Source: Meishania litoralis (GTDB lineage: Bacteria > Bacteroidota > Bacteroidia > Flavobacteriales > Flavobacteriaceae). From it: a stretch of 64,000 bases of DNA. The translations under genes and the position numbers were made by a program. Shown here in pieces: positions 42,320-51,258 of this stretch. Where the stretch lies: positions 62,001 to 126,000 of the forward strand of contig NZ_JBHFPV010000004.1 of NCBI RefSeq assembly GCF_042611095.1. The letters are read 5' to 3'. The notes beneath the pieces are model-generated. The model had not been told where the DNA came from. It was given only the letters and a program-made list of their open reading frames with translations, and ran no database searches. How positions within the stretch are numbered: position 1 is the stretch's first letter; each line of letters begins with the position of its first letter.

Positions 42320-45300
42320 TTGTCTACTATAAACCACAAACCATTAACTAGTGACCATAAACGCCCTTTGCGTTTGTCCGGTCTTGAACCACTAACCGTT
42401 ACCCCGGAAAGCAATTTCGTCAATGTGGGGGAGCGCACCAATGTTGCAGGTTCGAAAAAATTTTTAAGACTGATAAAAGAGGGCAACTTTGAGGAAGCGT
42501 TGGATGTAGCCCGAGATCAAGTCGAAGGCGGTGCACAGATTATCGATATCAATATGGACGATGGCCTTATCGATGGCAAGCAAGCGATGGTCAGGTTTTT
42601 GAACCTGGTCATGGCAGAGCCTGATATAGCGCGGGTTCCAATTATGATCGATAGTTCAAAATGGGAAATCATCGAAGCCGGACTTCAAGTGGTACAAGGC
42701 AAATGTGTGGTGAATTCCATCAGTCTTAAAGAAGGTGAGGAAGAATTTATCCACCATGCAAAATTGATAAAGAGATATGGCGCCGCGGTCATCGTAATGG
42801 CCTTTGATGAGGTCGGGCAGGCCGATAACTATGATCGGCGTATAGAAATTGCGAGACGTTCGTATGATATTTTGGTCAACAAGGTCGGTTTCCCGCCAGA
42901 AGATATCATTTTCGACCTCAATATTTTTCCGGTCGCTACGGGAATGGACGAGCACAAATTGAACGCCCTTGATTTTATCAATGCCACCAAATGGGTGCGA
43001 GAAAACTTGCCCCATGTGAGCGTAAGTGGCGGTGTCAGCAATGTGTCATTTTCATTCAGGGGCAACAACCCGGTGCGGGAAGCCATGCACTCCGTTTTTT
43101 TGTACCATGCGATCAAGGCAGGTATGAACATGGGTATTGTGAACCCTACTATGTTGGAGGTTTACGACGATATTCCCGAGGATCTGTTGGTACATGTTGA
43201 AGACGTTATGTTGAACAGACGGGATGATGCTACCGAAAGATTGCTCGATTTCGCCGAGTCGGTAATCGGAAAGACGAAAGAGAGTAAGGTTGACTTGTCT
43301 TGGCGAAAAGAACCTCTGCAAGAAAGGATAACTCGTGCCCTGGTCAAGGGTATCGATCAATACATTGAAGAAGATGTTGAGGAAGCCAGACGATCGGCAA
43401 AGAAACCCATTGAGGTCATAGAAGGTCATTTGATGACCGGAATGAACGTTGTCGGCGACCTTTTCGGAAGCGGTAAGATGTTCTTGCCACAGGTGGTCAA
43501 ATCTGCACGGGTAATGAAAAAAGCGGTGGCCTATCTTTTGCCTTATATTGAAGAAGAAAAGTTGCTCAATCCTCAACTCGAAGATTCAGAGGGGGCTGGA
43601 AAGATCTTAATGGCAACGGTAAAAGGCGATGTACACGATATCGGAAAGAACATAGTCAGCGTAGTATTGGCCTGTAACAATTACGAGATAGTCGATTTGG
43701 GGGTCATGGTGCCTCCTGAAAAAATAATTGCTGAAGCCATAGAGCATAAAGTCGATATCATCGGCCTGAGCGGTTTGATCACACCGTCGCTCGACGAAAT
43801 GGTACACCTCGCCAAGGAGATGGAACGACAGAACTTCAAGGTACCGTTGTTGATCGGTGGGGCGACAACTAGTAAGGCGCATACCGCCGTAAAGATAGAT
43901 CCGCAGTACAGTCAGGCCGTGGTGCACGTAAATGATGCCTCAAGGGCCGTAACCGTGGTTGGGGATTTGTTGCAAAAAGAGACTTCCGAGGGGTATAAAA
44001 AATCCATCAAGAAAGATTATGATGTCTTTCGCCAGAAGTTCATGAACCGCTCGCAACACAAAGAATATAAATCTATCGAAGCCGCCCGGCAAAACAAATT
44101 CAAGATCGACTGGAAAACTTCTGAAATAATTGAACCCAAAGCATTGGGAATCCAGGTGATCGAAGACCTTGAGTTGGAAAAACTTATCGATTATATCGAT
44201 TGGACACCCTTTTTTAGAAGTTGGGAACTGCACGGAAAATATCCCGATATATTGACCGATGAAATAGTCGGTGCACAGGCAACGGAATTGTTTTCCGATG
44301 CCCAAAAAATGCTGAAAAAGGTAATCGAAGAAAAACAGTTGATGGCCAAAGGTGTTTTCGGATTGTTTCCGGCCAATACCGTAAATGACGATGATATCGA
44401 AATAGCCCCCCGACCCCCAAAGGGGGAGCACTATTGGATGACGGCAAATCCTGGTCTGTACGGGTTGTTGAAAGAACATGCCAAAAAGATGCGAAATCGG
44501 CCCACTTCGGCCGAAACAATGTTATGGAATGCACTTTCCGGAAAGAATTTGGACGGTCATAAATTCCGTAGGCAACATATAATCGGCGAATTTATTGCCG
44601 ATTTTATCTGTTTGGAGAAAAACCTGATCGTTGAGGTGGATGGGTCGTACCATCAACTTCCCGATAACAAAAAGAGCGATAAAGAACGTACGATTTGGCT
44701 TGAAAAAGAAGGGTTTAGGGTAATTCGTTTTACGAACGATGAGGTTTTGGGCCATCTCGAAAATGTCTTGGACAGAATACACGCACAATTGACAGCTCCC
44801 CCTTCGGGGGCGGGGGGGGCAATATTTAGAACCCTGCGCCAACAACTCCAGCGAAAAGAGGGTGTGCCCGATTACGCATTGGCCGATTTTATCGCTCCTA
44901 AAGAAACCGGCAGACAAGATTATATCGGGTGCTTTTGTGTCACGGCAGGTTTTGGCACCGATGAACTTGCCGAGCAATACCGAAAAAATCTGGACGATTA
45001 CAATTCCATTTTGATAAAGGCGTTGGCCGATAGGTTGGCAGAGGCTTTTGCAGAGTATCTGCATAAGGAAGTCCGTACCCAACATTGGGGTTACGCAGCG
45101 AACGAAGATTTGACGAATGAAGATTTGATCAACGAATCGTACAAAGGAATCCGCCCGGCACCGGGTTATCCTGCCTGTCCGGATCATTTGGAGAAATTGA
45201 CCATTTGGGAAATACTCGATGTCGAAAAAAGAATTGGCGTAAAATTGACCGAAAGCCTGGCCATGTGGCCGGCGGCTTCCGTTTCAGGGTATTATTTTGC

Positions 45301-45430
45301 CAATCCCGAAGCGCGGTATTTTGGATTAGGTAAAATAAAGGAAGATCAAGTAAAGGATTATGCAGAGCGAAAAGGGATGGATTTTGAAGAGGCGAAAAAA
45401 TGGCTAACACCGAATATCGCTGACGATTAA
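42320..45430 (+). CDS. metH: Methionine synthase part 2 (folate, cobalamin and activation domains) with in-frame DUF559 insert
   Basis: 1036 residues; such proteins are normally about 890-900. Residues 20-300 bind methyl-folate (VNVGERTNVAGSKKF; IDINMDDGLIDG). Residues about 330-590 bind cobalamin, with the cobalt-ligand motif DVHDIGKN near 437 and the SGLITPSLDEM / GGATTSKAHTAVKI segments. The activation domain starts near 620 and is split after GVFGLFPANTVNDDDIEI by a 138-residue insert (696-834), then resumes FRTLRQQLQRKEG and runs to the SAM-binding RPAPGYPACPDH. The start appears to be TTG 42320; no in-frame ATG occurs before residue 74. The first 15 residues derive from a repeat-like tract, so the true start is uncertain. 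Confidence 0.92.
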   Translation: MSTINHKPLTSDHKRPLRLSGLEPLTVTPESNFVNVGERTNVAGSKKFLRLIKEGNFEEALDVARDQVEGGAQIIDINMDDGLIDGKQAMVRFLNLVMAEPDIARVPIMIDSSKWEIIEAGLQVVQGKCVVNSISLKEGEEEFIHHAKLIKRYGAAVIVMAFDEVGQADNYDRRIEIARRSYDILVNKVGFPPEDIIFDLNIFPVATGMDEHKLNALDFINATKWVRENLPHVSVSGGVSNVSFSFRGNNPVREAMHSVFLYHAIKAGMNMGIVNPTMLEVYDDIPEDLLVHVEDVMLNRRDDATERLLDFAESVIGKTKESKVDLSWRKEPLQERITRALVKGIDQYIEEDVEEARRSAKKPIEVIEGHLMTGMNVVGDLFGSGKMFLPQVVKSARVMKKAVAYLLPYIEEEKLLNPQLEDSEGAGKILMATVKGDVHDIGKNIVSVVLACNNYEIVDLGVMVPPEKIIAEAIEHKVDIIGLSGLITPSLDEMVHLAKEMERQNFKVPLLIGGATTSKAHTAVKIDPQYSQAVVHVNDASRAVTVVGDLLQKETSEGYKKSIKKDYDVFRQKFMNRSQHKEYKSIEAARQNKFKIDWKTSEIIEPKALGIQVIEDLELEKLIDYIDWTPFFRSWELHGKYPDILTDEIVGAQATELFSDAQKMLKKVIEEKQLMAKGVFGLFPANTVNDDDIEIAPRPPKGEHYWMTANPGLYGLLKEHAKKMRNRPTSAETMLWNALSGKNLDGHKFRRQHIIGEFIADFICLEKNLIVEVDGSYHQLPDNKKSDKERTIWLEKEGFRVIRFTNDEVLGHLENVLDRIHAQLTAPPSGAGGAIFRTLRQQLQRKEGVPDYALADFIAPKETGRQDYIGCFCVTAGFGTDELAEQYRKNLDDYNSILIKALADRLAEAFAEYLHKEVRTQHWGYAANEDLTNEDLINESYKGIRPAPGYPACPDHLEKLTIWEILDVEKRIGVKLTESLAMWPAASVSGYYFANPEARYFGLGKIKEDQVKDYAERKGMDFEEAKKWLTPNIADD
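44405..44820 (+). mobile_element. 416-bp DUF559 endonuclease element with GC-rich terminal inverted repeats, inserted in metH
   Basis: Left end 44405-44429 and right end 44795-44820 are inverted copies, GCTCCCCCTT(T/C)GGGGG plus a G-rich end, with about 22 of 25 positions matching. Between them lies a complete DUF559 (Vsr/PD-(D/E)xK-like) frame with its own ATG at 44438: TANPGLYGLLKEHAKKMR, TSAETMLWNAL, HKFRRQHIIGEFIADFICL, EKNLIVEVDGSYH, GFRVIRFTNDEVLGHLENVL. The predicted catalytic acids (ADF and EVDG) are intact. The frame is the same as metH, so the endonuclease is made as an internal domain. It replaces a surface loop of the activation domain. No target duplication is evident. Confidence 0.85.
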
Positions 45431-45441
45431 AGAATTTAAAA

Positions 45442-46395
45442 ATGAAAGTAACCGATCATATCAAAGATGCAAAAGGAAAAACCTTGTTTTCCTTCGAAAT
45501 CATTCCCCCTGTAAAAGGAAGGAACATAAAAGAACTCTATGACAATATCGACCCGTTGATGGAGTTTAACCCTCCTTTTATCGATGTGACCACCTCACGT
45601 GAAGAATATATCTATATTGACCGTGATGGCCTGCTCGATAAAAAATTGACCCGTATGCGTCCGGGTACCGTCGGCATTTGCGCCTCGATCAAACATAAGT
45701 ATGATGTAGATACGGTGCCGCACGTGCTATGTGGTGGTTTTACCAAAGAAGAGACCGAATATCTCTTGGTCGATTGTCATTATTTGGGTATCGATAACGT
45801 GATGGCCCTTCGTGGTGATGCCATGCGCGAAGAAAAATATTTTGAACCGACCAAGGGCGGGCATCATTATGCACTCGGACTCGTTCGGCAGATTCAAGAT
45901 TTGAACTGCGGAAAATACCTGCATGATGTTATCGAGACCGATGATTGTGCCCATTTCTGTATCGGAGTGGCTGGCTATCCTGAAAAACATATGGAAGCAC
46001 CATCTTTGAAATCGGATCTGCAACGGCTAAAGGAAAAGGTGGATGCCGGCGCTGATTATGTAGTGACCCAGATGTTTTTTGACAATAAAAAGTATTTTGA
46101 ATTCGTGGAAGCCGCCAGGGAAGTGGGTATCGACGTCCCCATTATTCCGGGAATAAAGCCCATTGCCGTCAAACGCCATTTGAATTTGCTCCCACAAGTG
46201 TTCAAAATAGACTTGCCACAAGACCTTGTCGATGCGGTTGATTCCTGCAAAGACAATAAGGCCGTGCGACAAGTTGGTATCGAGTGGTGTATCGAACAAT
46301 CAAAAGAATTGAAAGCTGCAGGGGTGCCGGTACTACATTATTATTCCATGGGTAAGTCTGACAATATACATGCGATCGCGAAATCGGTCTTTTAA
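45442..46395 (+). CDS. metF: Methylenetetrahydrofolate reductase
   Basis: Supplies methyl-folate to MetH using FAD and NAD(P)H. 317 residues with TLFSFEIIPPVKGRNIKELYD, FIDVTTSREEYI, NVMALRGDAM, FCIGVAGYPEKHMEAP and DAGADYVVTQMFFDNKKYFEFV. It starts 12 bases after metH part 2 and so is under the same SAM-I control. Confidence 0.97.
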   Translation: MKVTDHIKDAKGKTLFSFEIIPPVKGRNIKELYDNIDPLMEFNPPFIDVTTSREEYIYIDRDGLLDKKLTRMRPGTVGICASIKHKYDVDTVPHVLCGGFTKEETEYLLVDCHYLGIDNVMALRGDAMREEKYFEPTKGGHHYALGLVRQIQDLNCGKYLHDVIETDDCAHFCIGVAGYPEKHMEAPSLKSDLQRLKEKVDAGADYVVTQMFFDNKKYFEFVEAAREVGIDVPIIPGIKPIAVKRHLNLLPQVFKIDLPQDLVDAVDSCKDNKAVRQVGIEWCIEQSKELKAAGVPVLHYYSMGKSDNIHAIAKSVF

Positions 46396-46440
46396 TTTTT
46401 GAGTATTACTTCGTATTTCGTACTCGAATCTTACCTTTAC
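46396..46440. repeat. Low-complexity repeat, inverted GTACGAA style
   Basis: TATTACTTCGTATTTCGTAC is the reverse complement of the GTACGAAATACGAAGTA repeat style seen at 33.6 and 47.5 kb. Confidence 0.5.
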
Positions 46441-46445
46441 ATCCC

Positions 46446-47546
46446 ATGAGGCCAGTGTTGATCTGTATTGCTCTATTGTGCGGCGTTCTTTGTTTTTCGC
46501 AAAAAGATAAGGTTAATAAAAAGTATGTTTTGGATGCCGACCATTTCTATGGTTCTATTCTATTGCACAATCCCGATATCTCCCACTTGATCAACGAACA
46601 TCCGGGAGGCCTTATATTGGGCCTGAACCGCAAAACTTATGGAAATGAAGAATGGGAAGAACTTTACAATTATCCCGATGTAGGTTATTCTTTCGTTTAC
46701 CAAGATATGAACAACGAAAACTTGGGGAAAAACTTTGGTCTCTTTGCGCATTATAATTTTTACTTTTTTAAAAGATACCTGCAACTAAGGATAGGACAAG
46801 GGATTACTTATAATACGAACCCGTATGATAAGAACACGAACTTTCGAAACAATGCTTACGGATCAGACCTAATGAGTTCAACGTATTTGATGTTGAATTT
46901 TCACCGTGAGAATATTTTTAAGGGATTCGGGTTTAAAGCTGGGATTTCGGTCATCCACTATTCGAACGCCAATATAAAGGCACCGAACACTAGCACAAAT
47001 ACTTTTGCCCTCAATGCGGGGCTCACCTATGATTTGGATGGAGGACAAGAAAAAGAATACCTGACCATCGCGGATCGAGAAAAGATTACCGAACCGATTA
47101 AATACAATATTGCCTTTCGAACGGGGGTCAATGAAAGTGATGTAATCGGTCTTGGGCAGCATCCGTTCTATATTTTTTCGGGCTATGTTGACAAGCGTCT
47201 TGGCCGCAAAAGTGCCATTCATTTGGGAACCGATATATTTTTCTCGAATTTTTTGAAGGGGTTGATCCAGTATCAAGCCATCTCTTTTCCTGAAAAAGGA
47301 GTTGGGCAAAATGATGATTACAAGCGTGTCGGCCTATTTTTGGGTCATGAGCTCTTTGTCAATAAAATGAGCGTAATCGTCCAATTGGGGTACTATGTGT
47401 ACTACCCCTTTGATTTTGAGGGCAGGGTTTACAATCGTATCGGGATGAAGCGTTATTTCGGAAAAAAAATGTTTGGTTCCATTACCCTGAAATCACATGC
47501 CGCGGCAGCCGAGGCCGTTGAATTCGGAGTTGGGGTACGCCTGTGA
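46446..47546 (+). CDS. Acyloxyacyl-hydrolase / PagL-like outer-membrane protein
   Basis: 366 residues with a signal peptide (MRPVLICIALLCGVLCFS) and a beta-barrel-like body with alternating aromatic residues. GFKAGISVIHYSNANIKAPNTSTN matches the PagL-type lipid A 3-O-deacylase active-site region (His-Ser in HYSNA). The family remodels lipid A in the outer membrane. The activity of this large Bacteroidota version is not proven. Confidence 0.8.
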   Translation: MRPVLICIALLCGVLCFSQKDKVNKKYVLDADHFYGSILLHNPDISHLINEHPGGLILGLNRKTYGNEEWEELYNYPDVGYSFVYQDMNNENLGKNFGLFAHYNFYFFKRYLQLRIGQGITYNTNPYDKNTNFRNNAYGSDLMSSTYLMLNFHRENIFKGFGFKAGISVIHYSNANIKAPNTSTNTFALNAGLTYDLDGGQEKEYLTIADREKITEPIKYNIAFRTGVNESDVIGLGQHPFYIFSGYVDKRLGRKSAIHLGTDIFFSNFLKGLIQYQAISFPEKGVGQNDDYKRVGLFLGHELFVNKMSVIVQLGYYVYYPFDFEGRVYNRIGMKRYFGKKMFGSITLKSHAAAAEAVEFGVGVRL

Positions 47547-47580
47547 AGTACAAAGTACGAAGTTAGAAGTGTTAAATTCA
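47547..47580. repeat. Low-complexity repeat (GAAGTACAAAGTACGAAG)
   Basis: Short GTACGAA-style repeat between the PagL-like gene and the following lipoprotein gene. Confidence 0.55.
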
Positions 47581-47584
47581 AAAT

Positions 47585-48376
47585 ATGGTTAAGTTGGAAT
47601 TTTATAGCCTTTACAACAGAGTAATTGCCTCTTGGATGGTATTACTGATTTTCCTTTTGTTCGTTGGCTGTAACACCGACTCTGCTCCCGATTGTTTTCA
47701 AACTTCCGGTGACCTTGTCCGTAAAGAAATATCCGTACCCGATTTCTCTAAAATCACAGTATTCGAGAAAGTAGGTTTGGTGTTAAAACAAGGGGATGAA
47801 CAAAAGGTGGAGATCGAAACGGGCGAGAACCTTTTTGAAGATGTTTCCGCTTTGGTGCAAGACGGGCGTTTAATATTGCGCAACGAAAATGCATGTAATC
47901 TTTTTCGGGAATATGGCATTACGAAGGTCTATGTCACCGCACCTAATATTACCGAGATTCGAAGTAGTACGGGTTTGGCGATCGAGAGCGATGGGGTATT
48001 GTCGTACCCGGATCTTGAATTGTTATCGGAAAGTTTTTTGGAACCCGATGCCGAGACCACCGATGGTGAGTTTGATTTGCAACTAGATTCCCAAAACGTA
48101 AGTGTTGTCGTAAATGGCATTGCCTATTTTAAGTTGAAAGGGGCAGTCGATAATTTAAGCCTGATCATTGCCGCTGGCGATTCAAGGATCGAGGCACAAA
48201 ATGTTACGGCACAGAATGTGACCCTTGACCATCGGGGAAGCAATGACATGTCCATAGACCCACAGGTATCTATTCGCGGCGTCATCCGAGGCAATGGTGA
48301 TGTAATCAGTTCGAATAGACCTAGCACGGTTGAAGTGGAGGAATTGTTCAAGGGCAAGCTAATTTTTAAGGATTAA
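47585..48376 (+). CDS. Head-GIN-domain (DUF2807) lipoprotein
   Basis: 263 residues. An N-terminal hydrophobic segment ends in a lipobox (LLFVGC, Cys about residue 29). The body is a right-handed beta-helix-type head-GIN domain, with IEIETGENLFEDVSA-type rungs, VYVTAPNITEIRSSTGLAIESDG and IRGVIRGNGDVI. Such proteins are surface or periplasmic adhesin-like lipoproteins. No substrate is known. Confidence 0.85.
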   Translation: MVKLEFYSLYNRVIASWMVLLIFLLFVGCNTDSAPDCFQTSGDLVRKEISVPDFSKITVFEKVGLVLKQGDEQKVEIETGENLFEDVSALVQDGRLILRNENACNLFREYGITKVYVTAPNITEIRSSTGLAIESDGVLSYPDLELLSESFLEPDAETTDGEFDLQLDSQNVSVVVNGIAYFKLKGAVDNLSLIIAAGDSRIEAQNVTAQNVTLDHRGSNDMSIDPQVSIRGVIRGNGDVISSNRPSTVEVEELFKGKLIFKD

Positions 48377-48377
48377 A

Positions 48378-48425
48378 CCCAAGGCAAATTCTTGGTTATT
48401 AATCTACCAGTGACCAATAACGAAA
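48378..48425. repeat. Low-complexity repeat (ACCAGTGACCAATAACGAAA type)
   Basis: A tract of the ACCAATAAC / ACTAGTGACC style that also forms the 5' end of metH part 2 (42322-42358). Confidence 0.5.
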
Positions 48426-48429
48426 TACT

Positions 48430-49527
48430 TTGAATCCGATAACCAAATATTTAAAAAATCTTTTCGCTTCGAAAAGGGTCATTGGCGATGATATAAATTT
48501 GACGGGGCTGGCAAGGGCAGACGCCATACTAGCTGATCTGATTGAACGAAAGAAAGTTCCCGGAATTTCAATCACCGTTTTAGAAGGCGGAAAGACCCTT
48601 ATGCAAAAAGGGTATGGCTTCTCTGATATTGAAAACAAAATTCCGGTCCACCCTAAGAAGAGCGTTTTTCGAATAGCCAGTATTTCAAAAAATATTGCGG
48701 CCACTGCGTTGGCCATTATGGTGGAAGAGGGCAAAATAGATTTGGATGCTTCCTTTTATGACTACGTGCCTTACTATCCAAAAAAGAAATGGGATTTTAC
48801 CATCCGCCAATTGGCAGGCCATACTGCGGGAATCCGAGGGTATCGTGGTACTGAATACGGACTTAATAAACCTTTTTCCATCAAAGAAAGTATCGAAATA
48901 TTCAAAGATGACGAACTGCTTTTCGAACCCGGTTCTGATTATTTCTACAACAGCTACGATTGGGTACTGATTTCATTGGCGATGCAGGAAGCAGGCAAAG
49001 TTCCATTTGAAAAATATGTAGAAGAAAAGGTTTTGGATCCACTTGCGATGAAAAACACTTTTACGCCCTATCAGGCCGAGCACAGTCGAGATCTGACATC
49101 TAATGAGTTTCTTACAAAGTTCTACACCAAAAATAGGTTAGGTGATTATAGGGAAGCCATCGTCGTAAACAATTTTTACAAATTGGCTGGTGGCGGCTAC
49201 CTTTCTACATCCGAAGATATTGCCAAATTTGGCCGGTCGTACCTAGATGGCATTTTGTTGAATGAAGTGGTCAGAACCGAGTTTTTGACCTCGCAAATGG
49301 TGAAGGGCAAACCGACCTATTATGGTCTCGGCTGGCAGGTCAGCGAAGACCAAAAGGGACGCAAATTTTATGGACATATAGGTAATGGGGTGGGAGGCTA
49401 CGCCAATCTATTTGTATATCCAGAAGAACAAATGGTATTCGCCATATTGACAAATTCTACGAATCCCGATATTCAAGATGAGTTGGATAAGGTTGTTGAT
49501 GTTTTGATTTCTACGCGCAAAGTATGA
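48430..49527 (+). CDS. Serine hydrolase, beta-lactamase / class C fold
   Basis: 365 residues. The catalytic SxxK is in FRIASISKNIAATALAIM (about residues 78-95) and the tyrosine motif is near DYFYNSYDWVLISLAM. The third motif, HIGNGVGGY, replaces KTG as in many esterase-type members. The domain order matches the LACTB/EstB-like family rather than true beta-lactamases. The start is TTG 48430, without a better ATG in frame nearby. No export signal is visible with this start, so the N-terminus may be mis-set. Confidence 0.85.
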   Translation: MNPITKYLKNLFASKRVIGDDINLTGLARADAILADLIERKKVPGISITVLEGGKTLMQKGYGFSDIENKIPVHPKKSVFRIASISKNIAATALAIMVEEGKIDLDASFYDYVPYYPKKKWDFTIRQLAGHTAGIRGYRGTEYGLNKPFSIKESIEIFKDDELLFEPGSDYFYNSYDWVLISLAMQEAGKVPFEKYVEEKVLDPLAMKNTFTPYQAEHSRDLTSNEFLTKFYTKNRLGDYREAIVVNNFYKLAGGGYLSTSEDIAKFGRSYLDGILLNEVVRTEFLTSQMVKGKPTYYGLGWQVSEDQKGRKFYGHIGNGVGGYANLFVYPEEQMVFAILTNSTNPDIQDELDKVVDVLISTRKV

Positions 49528-49615
49528 TTTTAGCTCTGGTACCGAAATAGATCGGATGTAATATTTCAGATATCACTATATTTATTTTGTCAACCGACCC
49601 AAATAATCCGAACAC

Positions 49616-50182
49616 ATGAAATTTCTTGAAAATACCATCTTGATAATTTTAATGAGCACGCTCACGTTCTCTTGCAAGCAAAGCAAACCTTTATTTGAAC
49701 CTAATAGCGGCTCTTGGTTACAAAAAGGGGACGCAAAATGGGAGTTTGCCAATGATGAGATATATGCAAGCCTTCTAGAGGGTTCAGGTTTTATAATGAC
49801 CAAAGATGTTTATAAGGATTTTGAACTGGAACTTGAATTTTATCCCAGTGAAACAATAAACTCCGGTGTTTTTGTCCGGTGTAAGGATTATGAGCTGAGC
49901 TATACCGACTGCTATGAGATTAATATTTGGGATGAACATCCTGATCAACCCAATAGAACAGGGGCGATTGTTTCAAGGGCCAATCCTGCGAAATATGTAA
50001 GGACAATCAATAAATGGAATACGTATAGGATAGTATGCGAGAAAGATCACATACAGGCCTGGATCAATGATATTTTGGTGGCCGACCTTCGTAATGATGA
50101 GTTAAAGGAAGGGTATATCGGCCTTCAGGCCGACCAAATAGGATCCGTTAAGTTCAGGAATGTACGTATTAAGGTTTTATAA
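49616..50182 (+). CDS. DUF1080 / 3-keto-disaccharide hydrolase-fold lipoprotein
   Basis: 188 residues with a lipobox (TLTFSC, Cys about residue 20) and a concanavalin-like sandwich: KDFELELEFYPSETINSGVFVRCKD, ELSYTDCYEINIWD and YRIVCEKDHIQAWINDILVADL. The family binds or cleaves sugars; recent members hydrolyse 3-keto-glycosides. It is shorter than typical (about 230) and lies alone, so the substrate is unknown. Confidence 0.82.
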   Translation: MKFLENTILIILMSTLTFSCKQSKPLFEPNSGSWLQKGDAKWEFANDEIYASLLEGSGFIMTKDVYKDFELELEFYPSETINSGVFVRCKDYELSYTDCYEINIWDEHPDQPNRTGAIVSRANPAKYVRTINKWNTYRIVCEKDHIQAWINDILVADLRNDELKEGYIGLQADQIGSVKFRNVRIKVL

Positions 50183-50205
50183 TCGGTTCATCAAAGTGCA
50201 AGAAT

Positions 50206-51174
50206 ATGTTCAAAGTGTATTTATTGGCAATTCTTTTATCGTGTACCTCGGCTTTATACGCCCAACCGGCCATTTCAGGTCATCTCGACCTTGAAGATAT
50301 ACAACAAAAGAAACTTAGAATCTATCTCGCCAAACTTGATTTGGAACATCTTCAAGATATAAAGTTTGCAAAGCAAATTGCTTGGGCACCTATAAAGGAT
50401 GACGGTACTTTTTCTTTTGACCGAAAACATATTTCCGAGAAAGATGCGATATATCGATTGTATATCGGCAAAATTGAAAAGGCGATTCAAGATACCATCA
50501 TCAATGGAACCACATTCATTCTTTCCGATTCCGATACGCTGGTCTTTCAAAAGAGCGATGCACCTTTTGAAAACTATTCCACCACCAATCAGGCCGACAA
50601 AGAATGGAAGAAGTTACAGGCTTTCGAGGCGGAATTATTACAATCTAAAATCGAGAGCAATGACGAAGGTGCCCAACTTAAAGGTTACGCCAAGGATTCA
50701 TTACGTATTTTGATGGTCAAGTTGATCGGTATAAAACAATTGGAAGAAAAGCAATTGCTGGATCAAGACATTGCCAAAAACCCTGATTTCTACCTAGCCC
50801 TTTTAGATGAATTGAAACATAGCGAAATGCCACTCGAAAACTATCGATTTCTTGAAAAGAAACTGGCATTTTTGACCCAAGAGGTTGTCGAGCAAAAATA
50901 TGCTTGGAGCAGGGTAATCAACTTTATACTAGGTTTTTTGGTACTGGGGTTGGGGGTGTTACTTGTTTTTAAAAGAAAAAGAGAAGCGAATTTACCCGAT
51001 TTGAGCCGTCAAGAACGAAATGTGCAAAACCTCATGCTACAGGGCAAGACCAATAAAGAGATTGCGAAAGAACTTTTTATCAGCGTCAGCACTGTAAAGA
51101 CCCACATCACAAATATTTATGGCAAGCTAAAGGTTTCCAATAGACAAGAGTTGCTGCAAAAATCACAAAATTAG
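50206..51174 (+). CDS. Membrane-tethered LuxR-type transcriptional regulator
   Basis: 322 residues. A signal peptide (MFKVYLLAILLSCTSALYA) precedes a predicted periplasmic part of about 215 residues, with no recognised domain and a helical second half. One membrane helix follows (VINFILGFLVLGLGVLLVF, about 238-256), then basic residues and a cytoplasmic LuxR/GerE helix-turn-helix: LSRQERNVQNLMLQGKTNKEIAKELFISVSTVKTHITNIYGKLKV. The topology suggests that an envelope signal is passed directly to DNA, as in other one-component membrane regulators. Confidence 0.88.
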   Translation: MFKVYLLAILLSCTSALYAQPAISGHLDLEDIQQKKLRIYLAKLDLEHLQDIKFAKQIAWAPIKDDGTFSFDRKHISEKDAIYRLYIGKIEKAIQDTIINGTTFILSDSDTLVFQKSDAPFENYSTTNQADKEWKKLQAFEAELLQSKIESNDEGAQLKGYAKDSLRILMVKLIGIKQLEEKQLLDQDIAKNPDFYLALLDELKHSEMPLENYRFLEKKLAFLTQEVVEQKYAWSRVINFILGFLVLGLGVLLVFKRKREANLPDLSRQERNVQNLMLQGKTNKEIAKELFISVSTVKTHITNIYGKLKVSNRQELLQKSQN

Positions 51175-51258
51175 TACGGGTACTAGTACCTAAATCAGAC
51201 CTCCTTTATTTTACGGTTCAAGCTTTCCGAAGGTACTTTGGGGAAAGTATTTTTTTGA

